64,000 nt of DNA from Glycine soja (taxonomy: Eukaryota; Streptophyta; Magnoliopsida; Fabales; Fabaceae): NCBI RefSeq assembly GCF_004193775.1, contig NC_041004.1:7029309-7093308 (forward strand), written 5' to 3'. The stretch's first letter is position 1, and each line of letters opens with the position of its first letter. A program made the position numbers and the translations under genes. Under the pieces are notes generated by a model, which was not told the origin of the DNA, did not search any database, and worked only from the letters and a program-made list of their open reading frames with translations. Shown here one piece after another: positions 48,500 through 59,989 of this stretch.

Positions 48500-49833
48500 T
48501 GTAGAAGCAAAGCTTCCAAGAGTATTTTGATGATGATGCAAGAGATTCTTAAAAATTCATTCAAACAAGATTAAAGAATCAAGAAGATTCAAGTGAAGAT
48601 TCAAGAGAAGACTCAAGATATGCAAGAACCTCAAGAAAAGCATTAAGATAAGTTTTAAAAAAAAGAAATTTTCAAAGAAAAGAATGAACAACACAAAATT
48701 ATCCAAGAGAATTTTTCAAGAAATATTTTTTTACCAAAGTTTTTACTCTCTAGTAATCGATTACCATAAGGTAGTAATCGATTACCAGAAGCACAAAACA
48801 ATTTTATAACTGATTTACAAAGTAGTAATCGATTACCATGGGCATGTAATCGATTACCATTGTCTTGTAACGTTCAAAAATATTTTCAAAATATTGTAAT
48901 CAATTACACAATATTTGTAATCGATTACCAGTGATTCTGAATGTTAGATTTCAAACCTCAACATGAAGAGTCACAACCTTTAATAAAATAAACTGTGTAA
49001 TCGATTACACCATTATGGTAATCGATTACCAATGACTGGTTTTGAAGAAATTGCCAAAAGTCACAACTTTTAACAAGGTTTCTTCAAGAGCCATCAAATG
49101 GCTATAAATATGTGACCATGGCACGAATTTAAAGGATGATTTTGAACATCTTTCTAAGAGTTTTTTCTTCAACTTTTGCTTTGTCAAGAAAAGTTCATTG
49201 GGCAAAAACTTGTGTTATTCTATTTTCTTCCTCTCCTCTATTCTTACAAAAAGCTTTTCAAGAGACCGACTCTTGGTTATAAAAGATTTTCAAGAGACGG
49301 TCTACTTGTTCAAGGAACAAGTTTGTTCCTTGGTTGAATCACTGGACACAAAGGAGTAACGTCATTTGGGGTTCATTGCAAGAGGTGGGATTGCCTCTTG
49401 GTGTAATCACTGAACACAAAGGAGGAAGATCCTTTGGGGTTCATTGCAAGAAGTGGAATTTGCTTCTTGGTGTAAACACTGAACACAAAGGAGGGAAGTC
49501 CTTTGTGGTTCATTGCTTGTAAAGGGTTTTTACAAGGTTAGTGAAAATGCTCAAGTGGAATTTGCTTGAGGATTGAACGTGGGCACGAATTGTGGCTGAA
49601 CTAGTATAAATCCGATTTTGCATTCTCTCTTTCCTTAATCTCTTTTACTTTCTGTTTTGTTTATATTTCTTTAAGTTTAATTCTCTTTATTTGTTATTCG
49701 AGTAACTTACAATTAAAGAAATAATTGAATCTAGGTAATATCTAAGTAAGGGAAAAATTTCAATTAGGAATAGTCAATGAAATCTTAATTTAACTCCCCT
49801 CTTCTTAAAATTTCTGAGGCCACTTGTCCAACA
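48500..49833 (+). repeat. 5' LTR of the Copia element
   Basis: The U3 part carries about eight near-palindromes of the type GTAATCGATTAC (48,750-49,035). Further on, three ~64-bp tandem units occur, each with ACACAAAGGA...GGTTCATTGCAAGA (49,340-49,530). The TATA-like CTATAAATATGTGACC (about 49,100) would place transcription start between them. Confidence 0.92.
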
Positions 49834-49835
49834 AG

Positions 49836-49850
49836 TGGTATCAGAGCAGG
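49836..49850 (+). other. tRNA-iMet primer binding site of the Copia element
   Basis: TGGTATCAGAGCAGG, two bases after the 5' LTR; the classic plant Copia primer site. Confidence 0.95.
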
Positions 49851-49883
49851 TTTCTTGTAGAAAGTTTAGAAACTTCAAGAAAA

Positions 49884-52800
49884 ATGGCCTTAGCAAATTT
49901 CTTATTCCCAGAAGGAAATTCCATCAATAGGCCTCCTATCTTTAATGGAGAGGGTTACCACTACTAGAAAACCCATATGCAAATCTTCATTGAAGCAATA
50001 GATTTAAACATTTGAGAAGCCATAGAAATAGGACCTTATGTACCCACCATAGAAGATGGAAGCACAACAATAGAAAAACCTAGAGATCAATGGTCCTAAG
50101 AAGATAGAAGAAGAGTTCAATATAATCTTAAAGCCAAAAACATCATTACTTCTACCCTAGGAATGGATGAATATTTTAGAGTCTCAAATTGTATAAATGC
50201 CAAGGAGATGTGGGACACACTTCAACTCACACATGAGGGCACAACTGATGTTAAGAGGTATAAGATTAATACTCTAACCCATGAATATGAACTTTTTAGG
50301 ATGAAAACAAATGAAAACATACAAGATATGCAGAAAAGATTCACTCACGTAGTTAATCATCTTGCATCACTAGGAAAAACATTTCCAAATGAGGATTTGA
50401 TAAATAAAGTACTAAGATGCCTAAGTAGAGAATGGTAGCCAAAGGTAATTGTCATTACTGAATCTAAAAATCTATCTAGTATGTCTCTTGCCACATTATT
50501 TGGAAAGTTGTAGGAACATGAGATGGAATTGCAAAGACTCAATCAAAATGAAGAAAGTGACAAAAGAAAAAGGGGAATAGCACTCAAAGTCCCATCTTCC
50601 ATCCAAGAAGATAGCGACAACGAGGACTCGGATGATGAAGAAGATTTCTCTCTGTTTGTGAAAAGATTTCACAAATTCATTAAAACAAGAGGAAATGAAA
50701 GACGTCAAAATTTCAAACCGAAAAAGAAATCAGAAGAAACATCTAAAGATTCTGAGAAAGAACAAGCAAACGTATGCCTAATGACCAAGAATCATGAAAG
50801 CGATGAGGAGGAGTCCTTGAAGAAAAAGTGGTACACAGACAGCGGGTGCTCTAAACACATGACGGGAGATTCCTTAAATTTCACAACTATCTCTCCTAAG
50901 AAAAGCGGGCATGTAACCTATGGCGACAACAACAGAGGTAAAATTCTTGGAGTCGGAAAAATAGGAAAATGTTTTACTTGTTGAAGGGCTTAAACATAGT
51001 TTGCTTAGTGTTAGTCAATTATGTGATAGAGGTTATAGGGTATCATTTGATTCTAAAAAATGTGTCATTAAACATGAACATGATAAGGACATAGAGCATA
51101 TAGGATTTAGAGAAAACAATGTTTACATGATAGATTTAAAACAAAAACCAGATGATAATCAATGTTTTCTTAGCAAAGACAATGATCCTTGGCTATGGCA
51201 TAAAAGGATTGGTCACATACATATGGAACATTTAAACAAATTAATTTCAAAAGATTTGGTTGTTGGCTTGCCAAGGTTAAAATTTGAAAAAGATAAACTA
51301 TGTGATGCATGTCAAAAGGGAAAACAAACTAGAGCATCATTTAAATCCAAAAACATTGTTTCAACTACTCAACCTTTACAATTACTACATATGGATTTGT
51401 TTGGTCCATCTAGAGTCATGAGTTTTGGTGGAAGTTATTATGCACTTGTCATAGTTGATGATTATTCTATATATACTTGGACATTGTTCATCACTCATAA
51501 AAATGATGCATTTCAGGCTTTTAGGAAACTTGCAAAAGTTATTCAAAATAAGAAAAATCTCAAAATTATTTCTATAAGGAGTGATCATGGGGGATAATTT
51601 GAAAATAAAGAATTTGAAATGTTTTGTGATGATTATGGCATTGAACATAATTTCTCTGCACCTAGAACTCCTCAACAAAATGGTGTTGTTGAAAGGAAAA
51701 ATAAATCCTTAGAAGAAATAGCAAGAACCCTATTAAATGATACTCCTTTTTCAAAATACTTTTGGGCTGAAGCCGTTAAAACTACATGCTACATCCTAAA
51801 TAGGGCTTTAATAAGACTCATCTTAAAGAAAACTCCTTATGAATTATTCAATGGTAGAAAACCAAACATTTCACATCTGCATGTCTTTGGCTGCAAATGT
51901 TTTGTATTAAATAATGGAAAAGAAAACTTAGGAAAGTTTGATGCCAAGTCGGATGAAGGAATCTTCCTTGGTTATTCCTTGCATAGTAAATCATATAGAA
52001 TATACAATAAGAGAACTATGACTATTGAAGAATCCATTCATGTTTCCTTTGATAAGTCTAATGTTATTTCTCCAAGAAAGGATGTGTTAGATGATGTTTC
52101 AGATTTCTTAGAAGAGATGCATACTCATGAAAGGGATTCTAAAAGGAAAAGAGATGAAAGCAATGAGAATTCTCAAGACTCTGAAACTAAAGAAAACAAT
52201 GATCTTCCAAAGGAGTGGAAAACTTCCAAAAATCATCCTCTTGACAACATTATTGGTGATATCTCTAAAGAGGTAACAACTAGACACTCTCTCAAAGATT
52301 TATGCAATAACATGACATTTGTTTCTATGATAGAACACAAAAACTTAAAAGAAGCCATAATAGATGATCAATGGATAGTTGCTATGCAAGAAGAATTAAA
52401 TCAATTTGAGAGAAATAATGTTTGGGAACTAGTTGAGAAACCACATAACTACCTCATTATAGGAACAAAATGGGTATTTAGGAATAAGTTAGATGAACAT
52501 GGCGTAGTTATTAGAAATAAGGCTAGGTTAGTTGCAAAAGGATATGATCAAGAAGAAGAAATAAATTATGAAGAAACATATGCTCCTGTTGCAAGACTAG
52601 AAGCCATTAGAATGCTCTTAGCTTATGCATCCATTATGAATTTTAAACTTTATCAAATGGATGTTAAAAGTGCCTTTTTAAATTGTCTAATTCAAGAAGA
52701 AGTATATGTAGAACAACCCCCAGGTCTTGAAAATTCAGATAAGCCAAGTCATGTTTATAGATTGAAAAAGGCACTATATGGTTTAAAACAAACCCTTAAG

Positions 52801-55090
52801 GCATGGTATGAACGACTAAGCAAATTTCTCATAGAGAAAAACTTTTCTAGAGGAAAAGTGGATACCACTCTGTTCATAAAGAAAAAGGATGATGATATTC
52901 TATTAGTTCAAATATATGTTGATGATATTATTTTTGGATCCACTAATGATTCTCTGTGCAAGGAATTTTCTCTTTGTAGAAGCAAAGTTTCCAAGATTAT
53001 TTTGATGATGCCAAAGATTATTAAAGATCCATTCAAACAAGATTAAAGAATCAAGAAGATTCAAGAGAAGACTCAATATATGCAAGAACCTCAAGAAAAG
53101 CATCAAAGTAAGTTAAAAAGAATTTTTCAAAGAAAATATTGAATAGCACAAAAATTGTTCAAGAGAATTTTTCAAGAAATATCTTTACCAGAGTTTTTAC
53201 TCTCTGGTAATCGATTACCATAAGGCAATAATCGATTACCAGAAGCCCAAAATAGTTTTATAACTTATTTACAAAGTAGTAATCGATTACCATGGGCATG
53301 TAATCAATTACCAATGTTTTTGAACGTTGAATTTCAAATTTCAAGAGTCATAACTTGTGGTAAAATATTTTCAAAATAGTGTAATCGATTACACAATATT
53401 TGTGATCGATTACCAGTGATTTTGAATGTTGGATTTCAAACTTCAACATGAAGAGTCACAACCTTTGATAAAATAAATTGTGTAATCGATTACACCATAA
53501 TGGTAATCGATTACCAGCGACTGGTTTTGAAGAATAAATTGCCAAGAGTCACAATTTTTAAAGTGATTGGTTTTTGAAGAATTTGCCAAGAGTCACAACT
53601 TTTAAAGTGACTAGTTTTGAAGAGAGTCACAACTTTTAAAGTGACTAGCTTTGAAGAAATTTCCAAAAGTCACAACGTTTAACATGGTTTCTTCAAGAGC
53701 CATCAAATGGCTATAAATATGTGACCATGGCATGAATTTCAAAAAATGATTTTTACTGAATCATTACCAACATCTTTCTAAAAGTTTTTGTTCAATACTT
53801 GCTTTGTCAAGAAAAGTTCATTGTGAAAAAACTTGTGCTATTCTATTTTCCTCTCCTCCTCCATTCTTACAAAAAGCTTTTCAAGAGACCTACTCTTGGT
53901 GACTATTTTCAAGAGAAGGTCTTCTTGGTTGAACACTGAACACAAGGGACCAACATTCCTTGGGTTCATTGCAAGAAGCAGGATTTGCTTCTTGGTTGAT
54001 CACTGGACACAAAAGACCAACGTCTTTTGGGTTCATTGCAAGAAGTGGGTACAACTTCATGGTTATTATCATTGGATACAAGAAACCAACGTTTCTTGGG
54101 GTTCATTACAAGAAGTGGGTATAACTTCTTGGTTGTAATCACTGAACACAAAGGATGGGATTCCTTTGTGGTTCATTACTTGTAAAGGATTTTACAAGGA
54201 TAGTGGAAATCTCAAGCGGGTTACTTGGGGACTAGACGTAGGCACGGGTTGTGGCCGAACCAGTATAAATCCGGTTTTGCATTCTCTCTTCCCTTATCTC
54301 TTTTACTTTCTGTTGTCTTTACTTTTTCGTAAGTTATTTCCCTTCATATATTATTTTAGTAACTTGTTAACAAAGAAATAATTGAATCTAAGGAATAATT
54401 AAGAAAGGAAAAATTTCAATTAGGAATAGTCAACGAAATCTTGATTCACCCCCCCTTCTTAAAATTTCTGAGGCCACTTGTCCAACACTCTTGATATGCA
54501 AAGCGAATTTGAGATGTCAATGATGGGAGATTTAAACTACTTTCTTGGGTTACAAATTAAGCAAACCAACGAAGGAGTATTTGTCAACCAAGCCAAGAAT
54601 TGCAAAGAACTGATCAAAAGATTTGGGATGGAAAATTCAAAGCACATGGCCACACCCATGAGCACTGGATGTTACTTAGATAAAGATGAATCTGGTCAGT
54701 CTATAGACATAAAACAATATTAAGGTATGATTGGATCTCTTCTGTATTTATCTGTTAGTAGACCAAACATCATGTTTAGTGTATGCATGTGTGCTAGATT
54801 CCAATCCAATCCCAAACAATCACACTTGAGTGCTGTAAAAAGGATTATTAGATATCTCTTAGGAACTATTAACCTAGGATTATGGTATCCTAAAAACTCT
54901 ACATGCAACTTAATAGGTTATTCTGATTCAGATTTTGCCGGATCCAAAATCGATAGAAAAAGCACTAGTGGAACTTGCCAATTTATAGGATCTACTATTG
55001 TCTCATGACACAACAAGAAGCAAAATAATGTTACTTTATCCACTGCCGAAGCAGAATATATTTCTGCTGGCAGTTGTTGTGCATGGCCTT
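49884..55090 (+). pseudogene. Copia gag-pol polyprotein, broken
   Basis: Starts MALANFLFPEGNS. Gag covers about 49,884-50,830, with stops near 49,965, 50,010, 50,097, 50,436 and 50,511, and has no CCHC zinc knuckle where one is expected. Protease is marked by WYTDSGCSKHM (50,829). The frame shifts near 50,975, then resumes with GAG-pre-integrase (LWHKRIGH) and integrase core (HMDLFGPSRV, then IISIRSDHGG). A stop TAA at 51,595 replaces the usual Glu, and the integrase resumes with ERKNKSLEE. Reverse transcriptase follows (WVFRNKLDEHG, QMDVKSAFLN, YVDDIIFGS), interrupted by a solo LTR. RNase H comes last (SDSDFAGSKIDRKSTSGTC, then STAEAEYISAG), with stops at 54,721 and 55,006. Cannot make a functional protein. 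Confidence 0.93.
52970..54492 (+). mobile_element. Solo LTR of the same Copia family, inside the RT region
   Basis: 1,513-bp LTR (52,975-54,487) starting TGTAGAAGCAAAGTTTCC and ending GGCCACTTGTCCAACA, flanked by a perfect target duplication CTCTT (52,970-52,974 and 54,488-54,492). It splits the phrase CKEFSL / LDMQSEFEM of the reverse transcriptase. It has four tandem ACACAA...GGTTCATTGCAAGA units where the host element's LTRs have three. It also has an extra triplicated GAGTCACAACTTTTAAAGTG block (53,550-53,670). Its internal region was lost by LTR-LTR recombination. Confidence 0.93.
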
Positions 55091-55377
55091 TTAGATGTTA
55101 GTGACTTAAATAAATAGGTGTTCATTGAGTTTTTTGTCTTGTTGCTATGTCTGTTAGCATATGATATATGTTTATTATTTTATTTCATTTCCGCGCACTT
55201 TGGCTTTTTGATGTTGCCAAAAGGGGAGAGAAAATGGGTATTTTAGAAATCAAGACATAAAATTATTTACTGAGTTTTAAATTAAGCACAAATTCAAAAA
55301 GAAAAGGGGAGAAAGGGATGAATGAACGATAGATCAAATATTACATATATTCTCTTGATTTCAGGATTTGTCATCAT

Positions 55378-55392
55378 AAAAAAGAGGGAGAT
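55378..55392 (+). other. Polypurine tract of the Copia element
   Basis: AAAAAAGAGGGAGAT directly before the 3' LTR, the site priming plus-strand DNA synthesis. Confidence 0.85.
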
Positions 55393-56703
55393 TGTAGAAG
55401 CAAAGCTTCCAAGAGTATTTTGATGATACCAAAGATTATTAAAGATTCATTCAAACAAGATTAAAGAATCAAGAAGATTCAAGTGAAGATTCAAGAGAAG
55501 ACTCAAGATATGCAAGAACCTCTAGAAAAGCATCAAGATAAGTTTTTAAAAAAAAGAATTTTTCAAAGAAAAGAATGAACAACACAAAATTGTCCAAGAG
55601 AATTTTTCAAGAAATATTTTTTTACCAGAGTTTTTACTCTCTGGTAATCAATTACCATAAGGTAGTAATCGATTACCAGAAACCCAAAATAGTTTTATAA
55701 CTGATTTACAAAGTAGTAATCGATTACCATGGCCATGTAATTGATTACCATTGTCTTGTAACGTTCAAAAATATTTTCAAAATATTGTAATCGATTACAT
55801 AATATTTGTAATCAATTAACAGTGATTCTAAGCGTTAGATTTCAAACCTCAACATGAAGAGTCACAACCTTTGATAAAATAAACTGTGTAATCGATTACC
55901 AGTGACTGGTTTTGAAGAAATTGCTAAAAGTCACAACATTTGACAAGGTTTCTTTAAGAGCAATCAAATGGCTATAAATATGTGACCATGACACGAATTT
56001 AAAGGATGATTTTGAACATATTTCTAAGAGTTTTTTGTTCAACTTTTGCTTTGTTAAGAAAAGTTCACTGGGCAAAAACTTGTGCTATTCTATTTTCTTC
56101 CTCTCCTTCATTCTTACAAAAAGCTTTTCAAGAGACCGACTCTTGGTTATAAAAGTTTTTCAAGAGACGGTCTTCTTGTTCAAGGAACAAGTTTGTTCCT
56201 TGGTTGAATCCCTGGACACAAAGGAGTAACGTCCTTTGGGGTTCATTGCAAGAGGTGGGATTGCCTCTTGGTGTAATCACTGAACACAAAGGAGGAAGAT
56301 CCTTTGGGGTTCATTGCAAGAAGTGGAATTTGTTTCTTGGTGTAAACACTGAACACAAAGGAGGGAAGTCCTTTGTGGTTCATTGCTTGTAAAGGGTTTT
56401 TACAAGGTTAGTGAAAACGATCAAGTGGAATTTGCTTGAGGACTGGACGAAGGTACGAGTTGTGGCTGAACCAGTATAAATTCGGTTTTGCATTCTCTCT
56501 TTTTTTAATCTTTTTTACTTTCTATTGTGTTTATATTTCTTTAAGTTTACTTTTCCTTATTTGTTATTCGAGTAACTTACAATTAAAGAAATAATTGAAT
56601 CTAGGGAATATCTAAGTAAGGGAAAAATTTCAATTAGGAATAGTTTACGAAATCTTAATTCAACTCCCATCTTCTTAAAATTTTTGAGGCCACTTGTCCA
56701 ACA
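55393..56703 (+). repeat. 3' LTR of the Copia element
   Basis: Partner of the 48,500 LTR with numerous substitutions, so older than the young Gypsy. It lacks about 25 bp between two ATCGATTAC motifs near 55,890 that the 5' LTR retains (49,000-49,030), consistent with a deletion between the repeats. Confidence 0.92.
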
Positions 56704-56991
56704 TATACTTGAGAGATTTTGTCTGAGAATGGAATATGCTGAGTTGGCAGCAGTATCCGTCTTCCTTAGCTTGTCTTCCATTAGCGTCTTTGATCCCAAA
56801 TTCCATTAGGATTATGCTAGCGCAAAATGACAAATTCAGTTACTCTCATAGCATTATAAATAGAAGAACAATGCAATAAGGCAGAATCAATGAAAATTAC
56901 TTGAGTTTTTCCTATTTCTCTTCTTCTTCTTAGGAGGTTTTGGTCCTCTAAACCAGAAGTCTAACAAATTTGGTGCTCTCGTTGTTCTTCA

Positions 56992-58130
56992 ATGGTGGAA
57001 TCCACCAGGTCGAAGGTTTCTTTAGACAGTTTGGAGGACGCCATTGCTAAACTCAATACCCACCAGTTATCGTTGAGTGAAACCTTACACACCATGACCT
57101 TGAAGCTTGGCGAATAAATCCATAAACTCGCTCCACCCGAAGCCTCCTTCCCTTCACCTTCATCTTCTACTGCCACTCCATCTCTAGCCACTTCCCTCCC
57201 CCTCAACCATTGAAACTGGATATCCCACGTTTTGATGGCACAGATCCCCTTGGTTGGATCTTTAAGATCAACCAATTCTTCGAGTACCACGCCACTCCGA
57301 AGCATGAGCGCTTGACCATCGCCTCTTTCTACATGGAGGAGCGCGCCCTGGCTTGGTTCCAGTGGATGATTGGTAATGGTCAGTTCACTTCCTGGCCAAT
57401 TTTCCTCCAAGCTCTATAGACGCGTTTCGCACCGTCCTAGTATGACGATCCCATCGATGCTCTCTTCAAACTCACCCAGCGAACCACAATCAATAATTAC
57501 CTTTCGGAGTTTGAAGACCTAGCGAACCACATTATTGGAATTCCTCCGCTATTTCAAGCGACGAGGTTAGCCCGACTTCAGGAAGAGAAGCTTCTTGACA
57601 GATGCTCCCTGGGTCATGGTCAATAGTCCTCCACTCCCTCGTTGCCGTCAGCAAGGCCCCCTTCTTCTCTTTTGCCTCCACTATTACCAGCCCCCCCCCC
57701 CAAAAAAAAAAACTTTTTGCGTCCGTGCCTCTTAAATTCCTGTCGCTAGAGGAAGTGGCATCACGTCGCGAATGAGGCTTATGCTTTAACTGCGATAAGC
57801 GGTTCCATCGCGGGCATAAGTGTGCCTCTCTCGTGTTTCTCCTCATTGCAGATGAAGAGGAGGTAATCCTAGAAGACCCTGTGGAAATGGACCAACCACT
57901 CGACCCACTTGATATTAATAACACGGTTTTGGCCTAAATAAGTCTCCATTCTCTCTTGGGTCACTTGGCGCCTGAGACCCTGCATTTGTTGGGCCATGTT
58001 GCCAATCACCAGGTGGTGATCTTAGTGGATGGGGGTAGTACCCATAATTTCATCCAGGAGCCATTGGTGCAACAATTAGGCCACTTGAACTGTAGCTCCA
58101 CTACGGGTCATGGTTGGTAACGACCAACAC
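56992..58130 (+). pseudogene. Gypsy gag and protease region, broken
   Basis: Opens MVESTRSKVSLDSLEDAIA, with a stop near 57,114. The gag core is readable at 57,210 (LDIPRFDGTDPLGWIFKINQ, then ERLTIASFYMEERALAWFQW). The zinc knuckle CFNCDKRFHRGHKC lies near 57,780 and keeps the CX2CX4HX4C spacing. The protease active site is VDGGSTHNFI, near 58,027. Several frame changes separate these, among them a C-run/A-run at about 57,690. Confidence 0.85.
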
Positions 58131-58190
58131 CTCCAATGCCATCATCTCTGTGAAGCTGTTTCCATTGACATCTAGAATATTTCATTTCTG

Positions 58191-59760
58191 GTGGACCTCC
58201 ACGTACTGCCCATTTGTGGTGCCAATGTGGTCATCGGTGTTCAATGGCTCAAGACCCTTGGCCCCATACTCACAGACTATAATGCTTTAAGCATGCAATT
58301 CTTTCATGAGGGACACCTCGTCGAGTTCCAAGGGGACACTGATCTTGCTCCTGATCTCCATACCCCGCCTCAGCTTCGTCGTTTAATACGGAAACAGGGT
58401 GCGAGTGCTTACTTCCATATCTCGATAACCCCTACCGTGTTCCCTTCGAACCAAATTCCCAGTCACCAGTTACCACTAGAAGTTCAACACCTCTTCCATA
58501 AATTCAGTGCACTTTTCCACGAACCTCACTCATTGCCTCCTTCCCGACCTACTGACCACCACATACACCTAAACCCCCATTCTAAACCTGTTAATGTTAG
58601 ACCATATTGATATCCCCACTATCAGAAGTAGGAAATTGAGGCTCAGGTCGCTTCCATGCTCCAAAAAGAAATTATACGACCCAACATCAGTCCGTTCTCG
58701 TCCCATGTCCTCTTAGTGAAGAAGAATGATGGGTCTTGGTGCTTGTACATGGATTATCGCGCCCTAAATGCCATAACGATCAAGGATCGTTTTCCTATAC
58801 CAACTATTGACGAACTCCTGGATGAATTGGGTGGCTCAAGTTGGTTCTCTAAATTGGACCTCTTTCAAGGCTACCATCAGAAGGATATCTGCAAGACAGC
58901 TTTTCGCACTCACCATGGTCACTTCAAATTTTGAGTGATGCCCTTTGGGCTATGCAATGCACCTTCGTTATTCCAGGATACTATGAACACCATTTTCAGA
59001 CCTTACCTCCGTAGGTTCATCATCGTCTTCTTTGACTATATACTCATTTATAGTCGGACTTTTGAGGACCACTTGAGCCATTCGGACAAAGCATTCCAGA
59101 TTCTTTTAGAAGGAAAATTTATTTTCAAATTCGTGAAGTGCTCATTTGCCCAAGCTCAAGTTGAATATTTGTGCCACATAGTTTTGTCCAAGGGCGTAGA
59201 ACCAATGTCCTCCAAAATTTAGGCTATTTAGCATTGGCCAATTCCACAATCAACCAGAGCCCTCCACAGTTTCTTGGGTCTGGCGGGCTTCTACCGCTGA
59301 TTCATTCGCGGGTATGCTTTGATTGTAGCACCCCTCATTAAGGCAACAACACTTGACTCGTTTCAATGGTCCCCTAAAGCCCACAATGCCTTTTGTCAAT
59401 TGAAGGAGGAGTTAACTTCAACTTCGGTATTGTCTCTACCCGACTTTGAGCTTCCCTTTACGGTTGAAACGGACACCTCCAACATTGGAATGGGAGCTAC
59501 CCTGTTGCAAAATGGGCACCCCATTGCCTTCTTCAGTAAATCATTCAACTCCATGCTTCTTCGAGCCTCAACGTATGTTTGTGAATTGTTTGCCATAACC
59601 GCCGCCATAAAGAAGTGGCGACAGTATTTGTTGGGCCCCGCTTCACTATATTGACAGACCACTGTAGCCTTAAGGAATTGCTCACTCAGGTGATACAGAC
59701 CCCAGAGCAATAAATGTACTTGGCCCGCTTAATGGGCTAGGATTATTGTATTAAATATCG
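58191..59760 (+). pseudogene. Gypsy protease end, reverse transcriptase and RNase H, broken
   Basis: LPICGANVVIGVQWLKTLGP is the end of protease. Reverse transcriptase motifs follow: [45 protein letters not shown]. At the catalytic box, the expected VDDILIYS reads FDYILIYS, so one catalytic Asp is Tyr. Further on are FLGLAGFYR and the RNase H start (FTVETDTSNIGMGATLLQ, then FSKSF). Stops lie at 58,608, 58,932, 59,220, 59,298 and 59,652, among others. Confidence 0.9.
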
Positions 59761-59989
59761 CTCCGACAGCACCAATATAGTCGCAGATGCGCTTTCTAGA
59801 ACACCAAACCCAACACCGTCCACCTTCCTGGTTTTGGCGGTTCCGTGCTTAACATTTTTAGACGAGCTTAAGAAGCACCTCTTATGAAACTCTATTTTCA
59901 TTCAGCTTCGTAGTGATATTCTTGCCAAACCTGAAGCTTATGCTGATAACTCTGTTTCCTAAGACTTAATCATGAAAGGGGGGCGTATT

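Larger units (their letters stand above)
48495..56708 (+). mobile_element. Decayed Ty1/Copia element inserted in the Gypsy 5' LTR
   Basis: LTRs at 48,500-49,833 (1,334 bp) and 55,393-56,703 (1,311 bp) share the ends TGTAGAAGCAAAGCTTCC and GGCCACTTGTCCAACA. The flanks CATAC (48,495-48,499) and TATAC (56,704-56,708) are a 4/5 target duplication. The primer site is tRNA-iMet type; the polypurine tract AAAAAAGAGGGAGAT precedes the 3' LTR. The LTR wording recalls soybean SIRE/Maximus-type elements, from memory. No env-like frame follows pol. A solo LTR of the same family sits inside. Confidence 0.9.

Noticed and set aside
48750..49035. CRISPR-like array of short repeats
   Set aside because: The repeats are irregularly spaced palindromes within a plant LTR; spacer and repeat lengths are not constant and the genome is eukaryotic.
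49334..49522. Open frame with repeated EHKGGRSFG-like units
   Set aside because: It is a translation of the ~64-bp tandem repeat inside the Copia LTR and recurs in the 3' LTR.
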